This document shows positions 32,023 to 41,304 of a stretch of 64,000 bases of DNA, piece by piece. The notes under the pieces are model-generated. The model was given only the letters and a program-made list of their open reading frames with translations. It had not been told where the DNA came from and ran no database searches. Made by a program: the position numbers and the translations under genes. Source of the DNA: CBDDKZ01 sp965230415 (lineage in GTDB: Bacteria > Bacteroidota > Bacteroidia > Cytophagales > JAAEPT01); the NCBI GenBank assembly GCA_965230415.1, contig CBDDKZ010000005.1, forward strand, positions 3,596,001 to 3,660,000. Reading direction: 5' to 3'. Position 1 is the stretch's first letter. The number at the start of each line of letters is the position of its first letter.

Positions 32023-33976
32023 GTGTTGTCATATCATTATTCTGGTGTTCATCGCATTTCCGTCGTTTGCTCAACGGGTTAAATCTTTGAAAACGAAACA
32101 ATCGTTGCCACAACAAACAGCGACTGCGAAGAAGGATACAAATTCGACCAAACGAGCTCGAAAAAAAATAGATTATAACGCCCGAACGGCACGATTTCAA
32201 AATGCTTCTGAGCTGTTCGTGGAGGAAGATAGCCTCCATAAGGTGGATACTATTTTAGATGGTTTTCATCGTAAGAACAAAATTGACATTTTTGATGCTT
32301 ATCGTCAGGATTTAGGGGCTTTGGGAACCGCTTCCAGGTCTTTATGGTTTAACCCAGAAGCATCAAACGGAGTGGAACTTGGGCTGGATGCATATTCCTA
32401 TTATGCCTATCGCTATGACGATGTGAAATTCTATAATACCTACTCACCTTTTACAAGCCTGGAATACTGGCAGAGTGCTATAGGTCAATTGTATTTTGAT
32501 GGCGAATTTAGCAGAAGTGCGGGAGATTTATTGAGCATAGGTTTTTCACTGAGAAGATTTGCAACGGAGAACCAGATTGAGCAAAATATAGATTTAAGAA
32601 ATTATGTAAATAATTATGGCTCCAAATCTTTTCTCAAATTTGAACTTCCAAATAAAAGGTACCAGGCACTGTTAAGTCATCGCTTTTTTAGAAATGAAGT
32701 ACGGGAAAACGGAGGTGTGTTTTTACGAAATGACGACTCACCTACAGATAGTATTTTTGGAGATCTTGAAAAACCTAATCTAAAAAATGTGATGGTTCAG
32801 GATAGAAGAAACTATGTGAATTTGTATCAACAATTGCGTCTCACAGACTCTGCCAACACCTTCCGAGCCCACGTGTTTCATGATTTTGAACGGGTGAAAA
32901 GAGTGAATTTTTATGAGGATAACGAGCTGTTTACGGAACGAGATTACCGTAAAGATGATAGTGCCGCTTTTTGGACAAATCAGGCGTTTTACGATTCGGT
33001 ATATTTTGGGAATACAGTAGTGAATGATAGTCTGGTATATAAGAGTTGGGTCAACAAGGTGGGGATTAAGTGCTCTTATAAAGGTAATTTCTTAGGACTG
33101 TATTTTAAGAACAGACAATATGCCGATTGGCAGAACGATACGATTTATCGCACCGGAGAAGCTGAGAATTATGTAGGCTTCTTGCTCAAAGGAAAACTAA
33201 TAGCAGGGCAGATTCCTTTCAAGGCGTATGGTGAATATTCAGGGCTTGGATACAACAGAAGCACCATTAACTTATCATCAAAATGGGTGGATTTTGATTT
33301 TGTAACTATGACCAGACCGGCCAATCTGGTTCAACAGCGAATTATTAGTACGCATTATGTATGGGAAAATAATTTTGATTTGCAACAAAGCACTTCTCTG
33401 GCACTTAAGGGACATTTGTACTCAAAGAACAGGAATTGGGTGCTATTGCCTTTTATTGATCATCACCAGTTAAATAACTGGATTTTATACAATAAAAACG
33501 CACAGCCGTTTCAAACTACCGAAAAAATTAATTTGACAAGAACTGGAGCAAGAATAAAGTACAAGAAAAAAATAGTTAATGTAGATATTGGAGTAAGCAG
33601 GCAAATAGTGAGCGATAAAGACTTGTGGCCAACGCCAGACTGGATGGTGAATACATTGACTTACTTAGAGAAACGTTTCGAAAAAAAGAAGCTGCTGCTG
33701 CAATTGGGAGCTGACATTACCTGGCAAAGTGGTTATTTTGCCATGTCATATGACCCATTACTGCTTCAATTTTACTTACAAGATGATGTAGAAATAGCAC
33801 ATCAACCTATTATAGATTTATTTGTAAATGCCCAAATACAAACCAATGCAAGAGTGTACCTGAAAGTGACCAACGTTTTGCAAGGGCTAACAGGTGAAGG
33901 ATACTTGGTAACTCCCGGTTATTTCGGAAGACGAAGAGCGATGGAGGTAGGGGTTACCTGGCAGTTTTATGATTAA
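32009..33976 (+). CDS. Putative outer-membrane porin (Porin_10-like)
   Basis: 655 residues using GTG 32009 (TTG 32012 also possible); both overlap the lpxK end. Signal peptide CCHIIILVFIAFPSFAQ. The conserved start of the mature region (KIDIFDAYRQDLGALGTASRSLWFNPE) followed by many amphipathic strands and a C-terminal FGRRRAMEVGVTWQFYD ending in an aromatic residue matches Bacteroidota putative porins. Predicted outer-membrane barrel; solute unknown. Non-ATG start and overlap suggest coupling to lpxK. Confidence 0.82.
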   Translation: MLQNKCCHIIILVFIAFPSFAQRVKSLKTKQSLPQQTATAKKDTNSTKRARKKIDYNARTARFQNASELFVEEDSLHKVDTILDGFHRKNKIDIFDAYRQDLGALGTASRSLWFNPEASNGVELGLDAYSYYAYRYDDVKFYNTYSPFTSLEYWQSAIGQLYFDGEFSRSAGDLLSIGFSLRRFATENQIEQNIDLRNYVNNYGSKSFLKFELPNKRYQALLSHRFFRNEVRENGGVFLRNDDSPTDSIFGDLEKPNLKNVMVQDRRNYVNLYQQLRLTDSANTFRAHVFHDFERVKRVNFYEDNELFTERDYRKDDSAAFWTNQAFYDSVYFGNTVVNDSLVYKSWVNKVGIKCSYKGNFLGLYFKNRQYADWQNDTIYRTGEAENYVGFLLKGKLIAGQIPFKAYGEYSGLGYNRSTINLSSKWVDFDFVTMTRPANLVQQRIISTHYVWENNFDLQQSTSLALKGHLYSKNRNWVLLPFIDHHQLNNWILYNKNAQPFQTTEKINLTRTGARIKYKKKIVNVDIGVSRQIVSDKDLWPTPDWMVNTLTYLEKRFEKKKLLLQLGADITWQSGYFAMSYDPLLLQFYLQDDVEIAHQPIIDLFVNAQIQTNARVYLKVTNVLQGLTGEGYLVTPGYFGRRRAMEVGVTWQFYD

Positions 33977-33990
33977 AAAATAGTAAAAAC

Positions 33991-34578
33991 ATGTCTATAT
34001 TAGGTTTAAAGCTAGCAACAGATCCAAGGTGGGTGAACCTGGCAGAAATGTCTATTCATGAAATATTAACAGACCACGCTTATTGTGAACAAAAGGCGGC
34101 TTCGACCTGTATATCCCTAATAGTTCAAAATCCGGAGAGAGATAAGATCGTTAAAGAACTAACTCCTATCGTTTCAGAGGAGTGGAGTCACTTCAGAATG
34201 GTCCTGAATGAACTTGAAAAAAGAGGCTTTGGTTTAGGTGCGCCTCGCAAGGATGAATACGTAATTAAACTAAATGCTTCAACAAAAAAAGGCGGCACGC
34301 GTGAGGATCAGTTAATGGAAAAGTTGCTGGTAGCCGGGATGATAGAAGCCCGGAGTTGTGAGCGTTTTCGATTGCTATCAGAGCATATCTCCGATTTGGA
34401 ACTAAGAGATTTTTATCGCGATTTAATGGTTTCTGAAGCAGGGCACTATCGGTTATTTTTAGACCTTGCCCGAGCGTATAACGGTAAAGAAAAGGTGAAG
34501 GCTCGCTTCGACGAAATGTTAGAGCAGGAAGCCAATATTATGAAGGAATTGGAGCTAAGGGGAGACCGTATGCACTAA
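33991..34578 (+). CDS. miaE: tRNA-(ms2io6A)-hydroxylase MiaE
   Basis: 195 residues, ferritin-like di-iron enzyme. Iron ligands in the expected places: HEILTDHAYCEQKAAS, SEEWSHFRMV, MIEARSCERFRLL and SEAGHYRLFLDLA. It hydroxylates the isopentenyl group of ms2i6A37 using oxygen, consistent with an aerobic host. Follows the porin by 14 bases; MiaB, which makes its substrate, is encoded at 24.6-26.1 kb. Confidence 0.93.
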   Translation: MSILGLKLATDPRWVNLAEMSIHEILTDHAYCEQKAASTCISLIVQNPERDKIVKELTPIVSEEWSHFRMVLNELEKRGFGLGAPRKDEYVIKLNASTKKGGTREDQLMEKLLVAGMIEARSCERFRLLSEHISDLELRDFYRDLMVSEAGHYRLFLDLARAYNGKEKVKARFDEMLEQEANIMKELELRGDRMH

Positions 34579-34603
34579 ATGCTGCACATTCAATAAAAAT
34601 TCC

Positions 34604-35863
34604 TCAGGTTTTACGTTTCTTTTTCTTCGCTGCCGGAAAAAGGATGTTGTTTAGTATTAAGCGATATCCGGCAGAATTGGGGTGCAGGGTGAGATCTGTT
34701 GGTTCTTCTCCAACATAATGCTGATAGTCTTCGGGGTCATGCCCGCCGTAGAAAGACCAGGTGCCGTTGCCAAAAATACCATGTATGTATCTCGCTTCGT
34801 TGAGTGCTTCGTTTTCCCCCATAACTACTACGTCAGATTTTATTAGATCCTTTTTGAAGGAAGTTGTTTGCCCCATAAACCCTTTCACTGTACGCTTGTG
34901 ACATTGAGTAAGCATGGTGGGAATGGGGTCCCATTTTGCAGAAAATGAAAATAAAGAGAAGTAGTCATTTTCTTCGGTCAGGCCTCGCTCTTTGTATTGA
35001 TTGTCGATGTTGGAGTATTCATAGACATATGGACTTGTTTTTAATTGAAAACCCTTGAAAGCAAAAGTCTTACTGAAATCCAGCTTGGAAGGAGCGCTTT
35101 GGTCCATAGGGTCGCCATCAAACATAGGGCCACAAATGTCGAGCCCTTCGGCGGCTAGAGCGATGTCGTAGGTATCTGTAGCACTGCACATGGCGAAAAG
35201 AAAACCTCCCGATGCGCAATAATCCCTTATTTTGTGTACAACGGCGAGTTTAAGTTGTGAAACTTTTTCAAAACCGTGTTTTTTAGCAGATTCTTCGAAT
35301 TCTTTTTGTTGCTGTTGGTACCACGCCTGGTTTTTATAGTGCGCCCAAAACTTTCCGTACTGACCCGTGAAGTCTTCATGGTGAAGGTGGAGCCAGTCAT
35401 ATTCAGGCAGCTTGTCGTTCATTACTTCGTCATCAAATACAACATCGTAGGGAATTTCCGCATAGGTGAGTACCAACGTTACAGCATCGTCCCAGGGTTG
35501 TTTCGATTTAGGGGAATAAACAGCCACTTTTGGTGCTTTTTCCAGCTTCATAACGTCCATATTTACTTCTGGGCTATTAATGGAGTTGACTATTGAAGCA
35601 TATTCACCATCGGAGATAATTTCATAAGAAATTCCTCTGACAATTAACTCATTTTCGTAAATGGAAATATTATTATAGCAAAAGCTACCACCTCTGTAAT
35701 TGAGCATCCAGTCTGCTTTACCGCCATTCTCCAATATCCAATAGGTAATGCCATAGGCCTTCAAATGATCTTTCTGATCCTCGTCCATCGGGACAAGTAA
35801 TTTACTGGCAAATGCGGTGTTGAATAAAGCCGTTAGCGATAGAAAGAAAGCAAAGAATCTCAT
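34604..35863 (-). CDS. Secreted protein with class I amidotransferase-like fold, function unknown
   Basis: 419 residues with signal peptide MRFFAFFLSLTALFNTAFAS. From about residue 110: APKVAVYSPKSKQPWDDAVTLVLTYAEIPYDVVFDDE..., LPEYDWLHLHHEDF, CASGGFLFAMCSATDTYDIALAAEG with a nucleophile-elbow-like Cys226, and FGNGTWSFYGGHDPEDYQH near the C terminus with a candidate His/Asp. Such proteins are often labelled asparagine synthetase B in databases, but no asparagine-synthetase domain is visible. Possibly a periplasmic peptidase or amidase; not proven. Monocistronic, convergent with miaE. Confidence 0.75.
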   Translation of the reverse strand: MRFFAFFLSLTALFNTAFASKLLVPMDEDQKDHLKAYGITYWILENGGKADWMLNYRGGSFCYNNISIYENELIVRGISYEIISDGEYASIVNSINSPEVNMDVMKLEKAPKVAVYSPKSKQPWDDAVTLVLTYAEIPYDVVFDDEVMNDKLPEYDWLHLHHEDFTGQYGKFWAHYKNQAWYQQQQKEFEESAKKHGFEKVSQLKLAVVHKIRDYCASGGFLFAMCSATDTYDIALAAEGLDICGPMFDGDPMDQSAPSKLDFSKTFAFKGFQLKTSPYVYEYSNIDNQYKERGLTEENDYFSLFSFSAKWDPIPTMLTQCHKRTVKGFMGQTTSFKKDLIKSDVVVMGENEALNEARYIHGIFGNGTWSFYGGHDPEDYQHYVGEEPTDLTLHPNSAGYRLILNNILFPAAKKKKRKT

Positions 35864-35956
35864 GGATTTTTAGAATTAGTAACGCAAAATTAGCAAATAA
35901 ATTGTACTAAAGAAACGAAAGAAGCGCGTGATAAGTTCAGAGAAATGGGGAAGGGT

Positions 35957-35998
35957 AAAAAAGCATCGGGCCCGAACATTAGATGCTCCGGACCCGAT
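35957..35998 (-). terminator. Terminator of the amt - barrel gene pair
   Basis: ATCGGGCCCG (35965-35974) / CGGACCCGAT (35989-35998) with one mismatch; on the minus strand followed by GC and six T (A-run 35957-35962). Confidence 0.75.
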
Positions 35999-36052
35999 TA
36001 ATCATTAACTAAGAAATGAAGAAGTCTTTGAACAAATTTTCAGTTTCTCTGT

Positions 36053-37312
36053 TTAGAATGCGTATACGGCAGCTAAAGCTACAGACATCAATGAATTGGT
36101 CATTTTAACCGCTCCATCTTCCAGTTCAATAGTTTTAGGCATGAAGATTTCTTCAGAAGCCATATCTACTCTGAATTCAGGAATCAAAGTTAAATTTCCA
36201 ACAGTGTAGTTAGCAGATAGAGTTAAGTCAATAATGCTTCCGCTTACGATTGCATCTGTAGATTCAGGATCATAGGATCCGGTGATACCATAATTAGAAT
36301 CGTCACCGAAGTATTCACCACGGAAACCGATTTTGAATGCATCAGAAAGTGCGTATTGTACGTAAACAGCTGCGCCAAAGAAAGATGCTTCGCTGTCATC
36401 AATGTCAGTGATTTCAAGATCTGTAGAGTCTGTCGCTCCATCTTTCAGGGCAAGCATTTCTAATCCAGAAACAGAGTTTAAAGTTCCGTTAAAACCTAGA
36501 TATAGCTCATCTGTAAGATTCCATCCTGTAGTCAGGTCAATTTGGAATAAAGGCTTAGCCGAAACAGCTCCTATTCCTGAAAACATCGTTTTTTCGGGAT
36601 CGTCGATCAATCTACCATCTTGGTCACCGAATAACACATTTAACCATGCACCGCCCATGTCGTTTTCGTAACCTAGTTGTAAACCTAAAGTAGCACTGTT
36701 AACCATCGTAGTAGAAGTGAAATCAGTAGGGTTCATAATAGCTACTGCAGCACTCAACTCATCGGTAAGACCGATGTCAGCTTTCACACCAGTGTGTGAG
36801 AATGGTCCGTAAGAGAACATGTAAGAGGTAGAGTAGTTAAAGTTACCTGTAGGTGAAATAACTTCATACCCTAAGAAAGTATTGAAGTTACCAATTGTTA
36901 AAGTAAGCTGATCGCTTACATTCCAATAGGCATATAATTGGTTTACAAGCGCACGGTTTGTACCAAAGTTACCATCCGGATCCCAATCAACAAAAACAGC
37001 ATCATCACCGCGTGGACCGAATACTAAGTCGGCTACGAAACCAGATTTCTCTCCGTCTTTAGAGGCTACAAGGTTGATCATACCTAAGTTAAAACCTGTA
37101 CCATTGGCAAAAGAAGTAGCAGGAGCACTTGATCCACCATTGTCATTAGTGTTCAATGTTGTACGATAGTAAGTATCTACTGATCCTGAAAATTGAAGAC
37201 CACTGTCTTTTTCAGTACTTGCCTCTTCAGCAGCAGCTTCGTCTTGTGCAAAAGTGTTAACACTTCCAAGGCACAACGCAGCAGCAAATAGGGTAGTAAA
37301 TAGTTTTTTCAT
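36053..37312 (-). CDS. Outer-membrane beta-barrel porin encoded after amt
   Basis: 419 residues. Signal peptide MKKLFTTLFAAALCLGSVNTFAQ, acidic linker (DEAAAEEASTEKD), then a barrel: LQFSGSVDTYYRTTLN, FNLGMINLVASKDGEKSGFVADLVFGPRG, LTIGNFNTFLGYEVISPTGNFNYSTSYMFSYGPFSHTGVKAD, ending in a terminal phenylalanine (VALAAVYAF). This matches the OmpL/BBP2-like porins of Bacteroidota. It lies 82 bases after amt with a T-less hairpin between, and codon use is of the highly expressed kind. Role in passage of nitrogen compounds is an inference from the neighbour. Confidence 0.85.
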   Translation of the reverse strand: MKKLFTTLFAAALCLGSVNTFAQDEAAAEEASTEKDSGLQFSGSVDTYYRTTLNTNDNGGSSAPATSFANGTGFNLGMINLVASKDGEKSGFVADLVFGPRGDDAVFVDWDPDGNFGTNRALVNQLYAYWNVSDQLTLTIGNFNTFLGYEVISPTGNFNYSTSYMFSYGPFSHTGVKADIGLTDELSAAVAIMNPTDFTSTTMVNSATLGLQLGYENDMGGAWLNVLFGDQDGRLIDDPEKTMFSGIGAVSAKPLFQIDLTTGWNLTDELYLGFNGTLNSVSGLEMLALKDGATDSTDLEITDIDDSEASFFGAAVYVQYALSDAFKIGFRGEYFGDDSNYGITGSYDPESTDAIVSGSIIDLTLSANYTVGNLTLIPEFRVDMASEEIFMPKTIELEDGAVKMTNSLMSVALAAVYAF

Positions 37313-37352
37313 AATTTATTTTAGTTAAGCAATTTAGAATTAAAGTGTGATA

Positions 37353-37379
37353 AGTACGCTTCAGGAAAAGAAGCGTACT
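37353..37379. other. Hairpin between amt and the porin gene
   Basis: Perfect AGTACGCTTC / GAAGCGTACT with 7-base loop and no T-run on either strand. May be an mRNA processing or stabilising element that sets different levels of amt and porin. Confidence 0.5.
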
Positions 37380-37394
37380 GGATTATTAATATTA

Positions 37395-38768
37395 TTATTC
37401 GTGGATAATCGTATAACCACGGATACCGTGCTCGTGAGAGTCCATACCTTCGATTTCCATCTTCTCGTCCACGCGAATACCGATTGTAAATTTTAGAATG
37501 ATGAAGAGAACAAGCGCACAAACGAAAGATACCGCACCGTAAGCAAGTACACCAATAAGTTGAGTAACAAATGAATGATCTGGATTATCAGAGAAGATTC
37601 CAACAGCCAATGTTCCCCAGATACCACATACCAGATGAACAGAAGTTGCGCCTACACAATCATCTAATTTAAATTTGTCAAACATTACAGCAGAAGGAAC
37701 TACGATCGCACCAGCTATTAAACCGATGATTAAAGATTCACCCCAGCTAACAACATCGGCGCCGGCAGTAATACCTACCAAACCAGCTAAGATACCGTTT
37801 AATACCATACCTAAGTCAATACGTTTGAATACAAAGTAACCCATCAAGTAACCACCAAGACCACCGGTACAAGCCGCTAATGACGTAGTTACTAAAACGA
37901 ATGAAACTGCTTCAGGATCGGCACTTAAAACGGAACCACCATTGAAGCCGAACCATCCTAACCATAGTAAGAATACACCAATTACTGCTAAAGGCACCGA
38001 AGAACCTGGTTTGTCAATTACTTTTCCATCTACATATTTACCCAAACGTGGACCTAATACAATAATACCTGCTAAGGCACCCCATCCACCAACAGAGTGT
38101 ACCAAAGTAGATCCTGCAAAGTCATAAAATTTCATGTCATGTAACCAGCCATATCCCCATTTCCATGAACCTAACCAAGGGTAGACAACACCAACGAAAA
38201 TTACAGTGAAAATAATATAAGCATTTAGTTTAATACGTTCTGCTACGGCTCCGGAAACGATTGTTGCGGCTGTAGCTGCGAACATACCCTGGAATAGGAA
38301 GTCAGTCCAGTATGAATAAGAACCTCCTACGTAATCATATGCGTTATAACCTTCAGATGGACCTATTCCAAATCCAGCAAACCCAAACACTTCATTACCT
38401 GTGCCATCGGCAAAACCAGGATACATTAGGTTAAAACCACAAATAGCATATGTAATTAATCCAATCAAAGGAGTGATAGTATTTTTAAATAAAACGTTTA
38501 CGGTGTTTTTCGACTGTGTAAAACCAGTTTCAACGCCGGCAAATCCTAAGTGCATGATAAATACCAATGCTGTTGCCAACATCATCCAAATGTTATTTGA
38601 AGTTAGGTAATTCGACTTGATATTCGGCCCGAAAGAATAAGTAGATTCAGTGGCTGCTTCTGCCGCCTCTGTAGCAGGCTCCGTTGCCTCAACTAAGAAG
38701 CCGCCCAGATCAATATTACTAAACACATCAGTAATATTATGTAGTACATCTGTAAGTAGATTGTTCAT
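37395..38768 (-). CDS. amt: Ammonium transporter Amt
   Basis: 457 residues with about 11-12 membrane helices. Motifs: LVFIMHLGFAGVETGFTQSKNTVN, FAGSTLVHSVGGWGALAGIIVLGPR with the first pore His, GWFGFNGGS and DDCVGATSVHLVCGIWGTLAVGIF with the second pore His. An N-terminal acidic/alanine stretch (EATEPATEAAEAATES) precedes helix 1, so the mature N terminus may be extracytoplasmic. Forms an ammonium channel. Upstream of a porin gene; no glnK/PII gene is adjacent. Confidence 0.94.
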   Translation of the reverse strand: MNNLLTDVLHNITDVFSNIDLGGFLVEATEPATEAAEAATESTYSFGPNIKSNYLTSNNIWMMLATALVFIMHLGFAGVETGFTQSKNTVNVLFKNTITPLIGLITYAICGFNLMYPGFADGTGNEVFGFAGFGIGPSEGYNAYDYVGGSYSYWTDFLFQGMFAATAATIVSGAVAERIKLNAYIIFTVIFVGVVYPWLGSWKWGYGWLHDMKFYDFAGSTLVHSVGGWGALAGIIVLGPRLGKYVDGKVIDKPGSSVPLAVIGVFLLWLGWFGFNGGSVLSADPEAVSFVLVTTSLAACTGGLGGYLMGYFVFKRIDLGMVLNGILAGLVGITAGADVVSWGESLIIGLIAGAIVVPSAVMFDKFKLDDCVGATSVHLVCGIWGTLAVGIFSDNPDHSFVTQLIGVLAYGAVSFVCALVLFIILKFTIGIRVDEKMEIEGMDSHEHGIRGYTIIHE

Positions 38769-38811
38769 ATTTTATCAATTAAGTTTAAGTAGTAAGTCCG
38801 ATCACTTGCGC

Positions 38812-38841
38812 CAAACTTAGTAAGAAAATTTAATATGCAAA
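38812..38841 (-). promoter_or_regulatory. Strong Bacteroidota promoter of amt
   Basis: On the minus strand TTTG (38838-38841), 18 bases, then TAAGTTTG (38812-38819): a full match to TTTG-N17..23-TAnnTTTG, giving a leader of roughly 35 bases. Confidence 0.68.
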
Positions 38842-39170
38842 AATTTTTCCGTAAAAAAATGTATGTAACAATACGTAGATAATCTAAGTATATATACGTT
38901 ATTAATGAGTTGGTGTCTAGGTAAAAGTTGAAGAAATCGGCCTAAAATTTAGTTTTTGTACCCATTTCGAGCTTACTTACGTAAGATACTGGTATGTGGA
39001 AAACTTTATACGTAAATCGGTGAAATGATGACTTCTGACTGTGATCTAGTTTTCGGCCCACGGCTTCACTATAGAAAATTGAGGGCTATTTTGTATAAGA
39101 GAAAAAAAAGAAGCATATTTATAGACACGATCTGGTGTAATATTTCTGCCCAATACAGTTAAATGCATTT
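38842..39170. other. Intergenic region between amt and a divergent secreted-protein gene
   Basis: No gene seen. Holds CTAGGTAAAA at 38917-38926, shared with the sbcD upstream region. No sigma-54 -24/-12 element for amt and no good -7 element for the gene at 39171 could be found. Confidence 0.5.
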
Positions 39171-39959
39171 ATGAATAGAAGGATTGTTAGTATTGTATTA
39201 CTATTTTTTATCTCCTATAGTTTACATGCGACAGTAATACGCTTAAAAGGAGTATATAAAGGTGAGAACCTTTGGGTTAAGAATCCGAAAATATCCAGCA
39301 AGGAGTTTTGTGTAACCAGTGTTTATGTAAACGATAAAAAGGTAGTTTCCAATCCTCAGACTTCTGCGTATGAGATAAATTTGGCGCACCTTATTAGAGG
39401 CTCGGCCTTGCAAATACGTATTTATCATAAAGATGCCTGTGAGCCGAGAATATTAAACCCACAAGCAATAAAATCGAATAGCCTGTTTGCTTTCACGAAA
39501 ATTCACGTAGATGAAGAAAAATTGATTTGGGAAACAAAAGGGGAGAAGAAGGATGGGATTTTTAAAGCACAGCAGTTTATTAATGGTCATTGGGAAACTA
39601 TTTACGATGAACTTGGGCATGGTTCAATTTCAGAAGACTATTATATGATTGAAGTGAAACATTTTTCTGGTATAAACCGCTTCAGGGTAATGTATACCGA
39701 GCCGGGAGGTGAACAATTTAAATCTAAATTGGCAGAATTTCGCTCAAACAAGAAACCGGTAACTTTTTATCCAAGCAGGGTTACCGACTATATTACCTTT
39801 GTAAGTGAGGAGCCGGTGTTGTATGCCGTTTATGATCAAAATAAGAAAAGAGTACTTCATGGTAAGTCAATGACCATAGATTGTTCGAAACTAAACAAGA
39901 ATAAATACTATACCCTTTATTTTGATAATCAAAAGAAGCAGTTCCTTAAAAAGAGGTGA
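39171..39959 (+). CDS. Secreted hypothetical protein with degenerate sorting-domain-like C terminus
   Basis: 262 residues. Signal peptide MNRRIVSIVLLFFISYSLHA, then beta-rich sequence (VIRLKGVYKGENLWVKNP, CVTSVYVNDKKVVSNP). The last about 70 residues (VTFYPSRVTDYITFVSEEPV, LYAVYDQNKKRVLHGKS, NKYYTLYFDNQKKQFLKK) follow the layout of a T9SS type A domain but lack the PNP motif (FYPSR instead). Exported; could be a diverged T9SS cargo or a periplasmic relative. Single gene convergent with mtaB. Confidence 0.7.
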   Translation: MNRRIVSIVLLFFISYSLHATVIRLKGVYKGENLWVKNPKISSKEFCVTSVYVNDKKVVSNPQTSAYEINLAHLIRGSALQIRIYHKDACEPRILNPQAIKSNSLFAFTKIHVDEEKLIWETKGEKKDGIFKAQQFINGHWETIYDELGHGSISEDYYMIEVKHFSGINRFRVMYTEPGGEQFKSKLAEFRSNKKPVTFYPSRVTDYITFVSEEPVLYAVYDQNKKRVLHGKSMTIDCSKLNKNKYYTLYFDNQKKQFLKKR

Positions 39960-39972
39960 GGTATTAGCTATT

Positions 39973-41295
39973 CTAGACAGGGCTAATTATTTCCGCGTCA
40001 TTATCAAATAACAGCACGTTACCGTCTTTGCCCACTTCTCCTAACTTCACTTTCCTGATTTCGTTTTGCAGTGCTGCGTTGTAATCTATGCCTACCCGGA
40101 TATAATTTCTTGTAAAGCCATAAATTTTGCCATTCTCCACTTTGTTTTCGAAAAGAACTTCATCTTCATAACCAGTAAATGACTCATAAAAAGCACGCTT
40201 TTTCTTTTCAGATAAAATTCTCAACATTTTTGCTCGTTCCTGACGGATTTTAAACGGGACAGGGTTGGCCATGGCTGGGGCAGGTGTATTGACACGTTCG
40301 GAATAAGTGAACACATGTAGGTAAGAGATGTCCAATTCATTGAGGAAATTGTACGTTTCAAGAAACAACTCATCACTTTCGCCCGGAAAGCCTACAATGA
40401 CATCTACGCCTATACAACAATGTGGCATCAATGATTTGATTTTTGCTACACGTTCTTTATAAAGGGAGGTTTCATACCTTCGGCGCATCGTTTTTAGAAG
40501 TTCGTCGCTACCCGATTGTAGCGGTATATGGAAGTGAGGTACAAATCGTTTTGAATTATTTACAAATTCTATGATATCTGTCGATAATAGGTTCGGTTCA
40601 ATGGAAGAAATTCGAAATCGATCAATTTGCTCTATTTTGTCTAATTCTTTTATCAAGTCAATAAACCGCTCTTTTCGCTTCCCGTCAATAATACCAAAAT
40701 CTCCAATATTTACGCCTGTAAGCACTATTTCTTTTACATCGCCTGACGCTATTTTTTGAGCTTGTTGTACAATGTTTGTAATGGTGTCGCTTCTGCTCTT
40801 GCCCCTGGCTAGCGGAATCGTACAAAATGAACAATTGTAATTACAGCCGTCCTGTACTTTTAAAAATGTACGTGTACGATCATTAATGGAGTGCGAGTGA
40901 TGAAAAGTATTCGCTTCGGAAATGGCACTTGCTTTAATAATAGGTTTGTCGGTCTTTTCAAACCGTTCAATTAGCGATAATAATTGAAATTTCTCTGCGG
41001 CCCCTAAAACAGCATCTACACCGGGTATTTCGGTGATTTCCTTTGGCTTAAGCTGCGCATAACAGCCTATAACAACTATAAAAGCCTTCGCATTTAGTTT
41101 TAATGCGTCTTTTACTACTTTCTTACACTTCTTGTCTGCATTTTCTGTTACCGAACAGGTGTTGATGATCACAATGTCTGCACCAGCTTCAAAGCTTACT
41201 TTTGAATAGCCCTTTTCTTCAAAGGTGCGTGATATGGAAGATGTCTCAGAAAAGTTTAACTTACAACCCAGTGTATAGAATGCGACTGTTTTCAT
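39973..41295 (-). CDS. mtaB: tRNA t6A37 methylthiotransferase MtaB
   Basis: 440 residues from ATG 41295 (TTG 41304 adds three). MiaB-like family with N-terminal cluster Cys (YTLGCKLNFSE, INTCSVTENADKKC, VIGCYAQLKP), radical-SAM CNYNCSFCTIPLARGKSRSD, and a C-terminal TRAM-like region. The CKLNFSE and ENADKKCKK patterns distinguish MtaB from MiaB. It converts t6A37 to ms2t6A37 in ANN-decoding tRNAs. Single minus-strand gene. Confidence 0.92.
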   Translation of the reverse strand: MKTVAFYTLGCKLNFSETSSISRTFEEKGYSKVSFEAGADIVIINTCSVTENADKKCKKVVKDALKLNAKAFIVVIGCYAQLKPKEITEIPGVDAVLGAAEKFQLLSLIERFEKTDKPIIKASAISEANTFHHSHSINDRTRTFLKVQDGCNYNCSFCTIPLARGKSRSDTITNIVQQAQKIASGDVKEIVLTGVNIGDFGIIDGKRKERFIDLIKELDKIEQIDRFRISSIEPNLLSTDIIEFVNNSKRFVPHFHIPLQSGSDELLKTMRRRYETSLYKERVAKIKSLMPHCCIGVDVIVGFPGESDELFLETYNFLNELDISYLHVFTYSERVNTPAPAMANPVPFKIRQERAKMLRILSEKKKRAFYESFTGYEDEVLFENKVENGKIYGFTRNYIRVGIDYNAALQNEIRKVKLGEVGKDGNVLLFDNDAEIISPV

Positions 41296-41304
41296 AGCGT
41301 ACAA

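Noticed and set aside
34604..35863. Asparagine synthetase B
   Set aside because: No N-terminal Ntn nucleophile domain or SGGLDS-type ATP loop is present, and the protein has a signal peptide.
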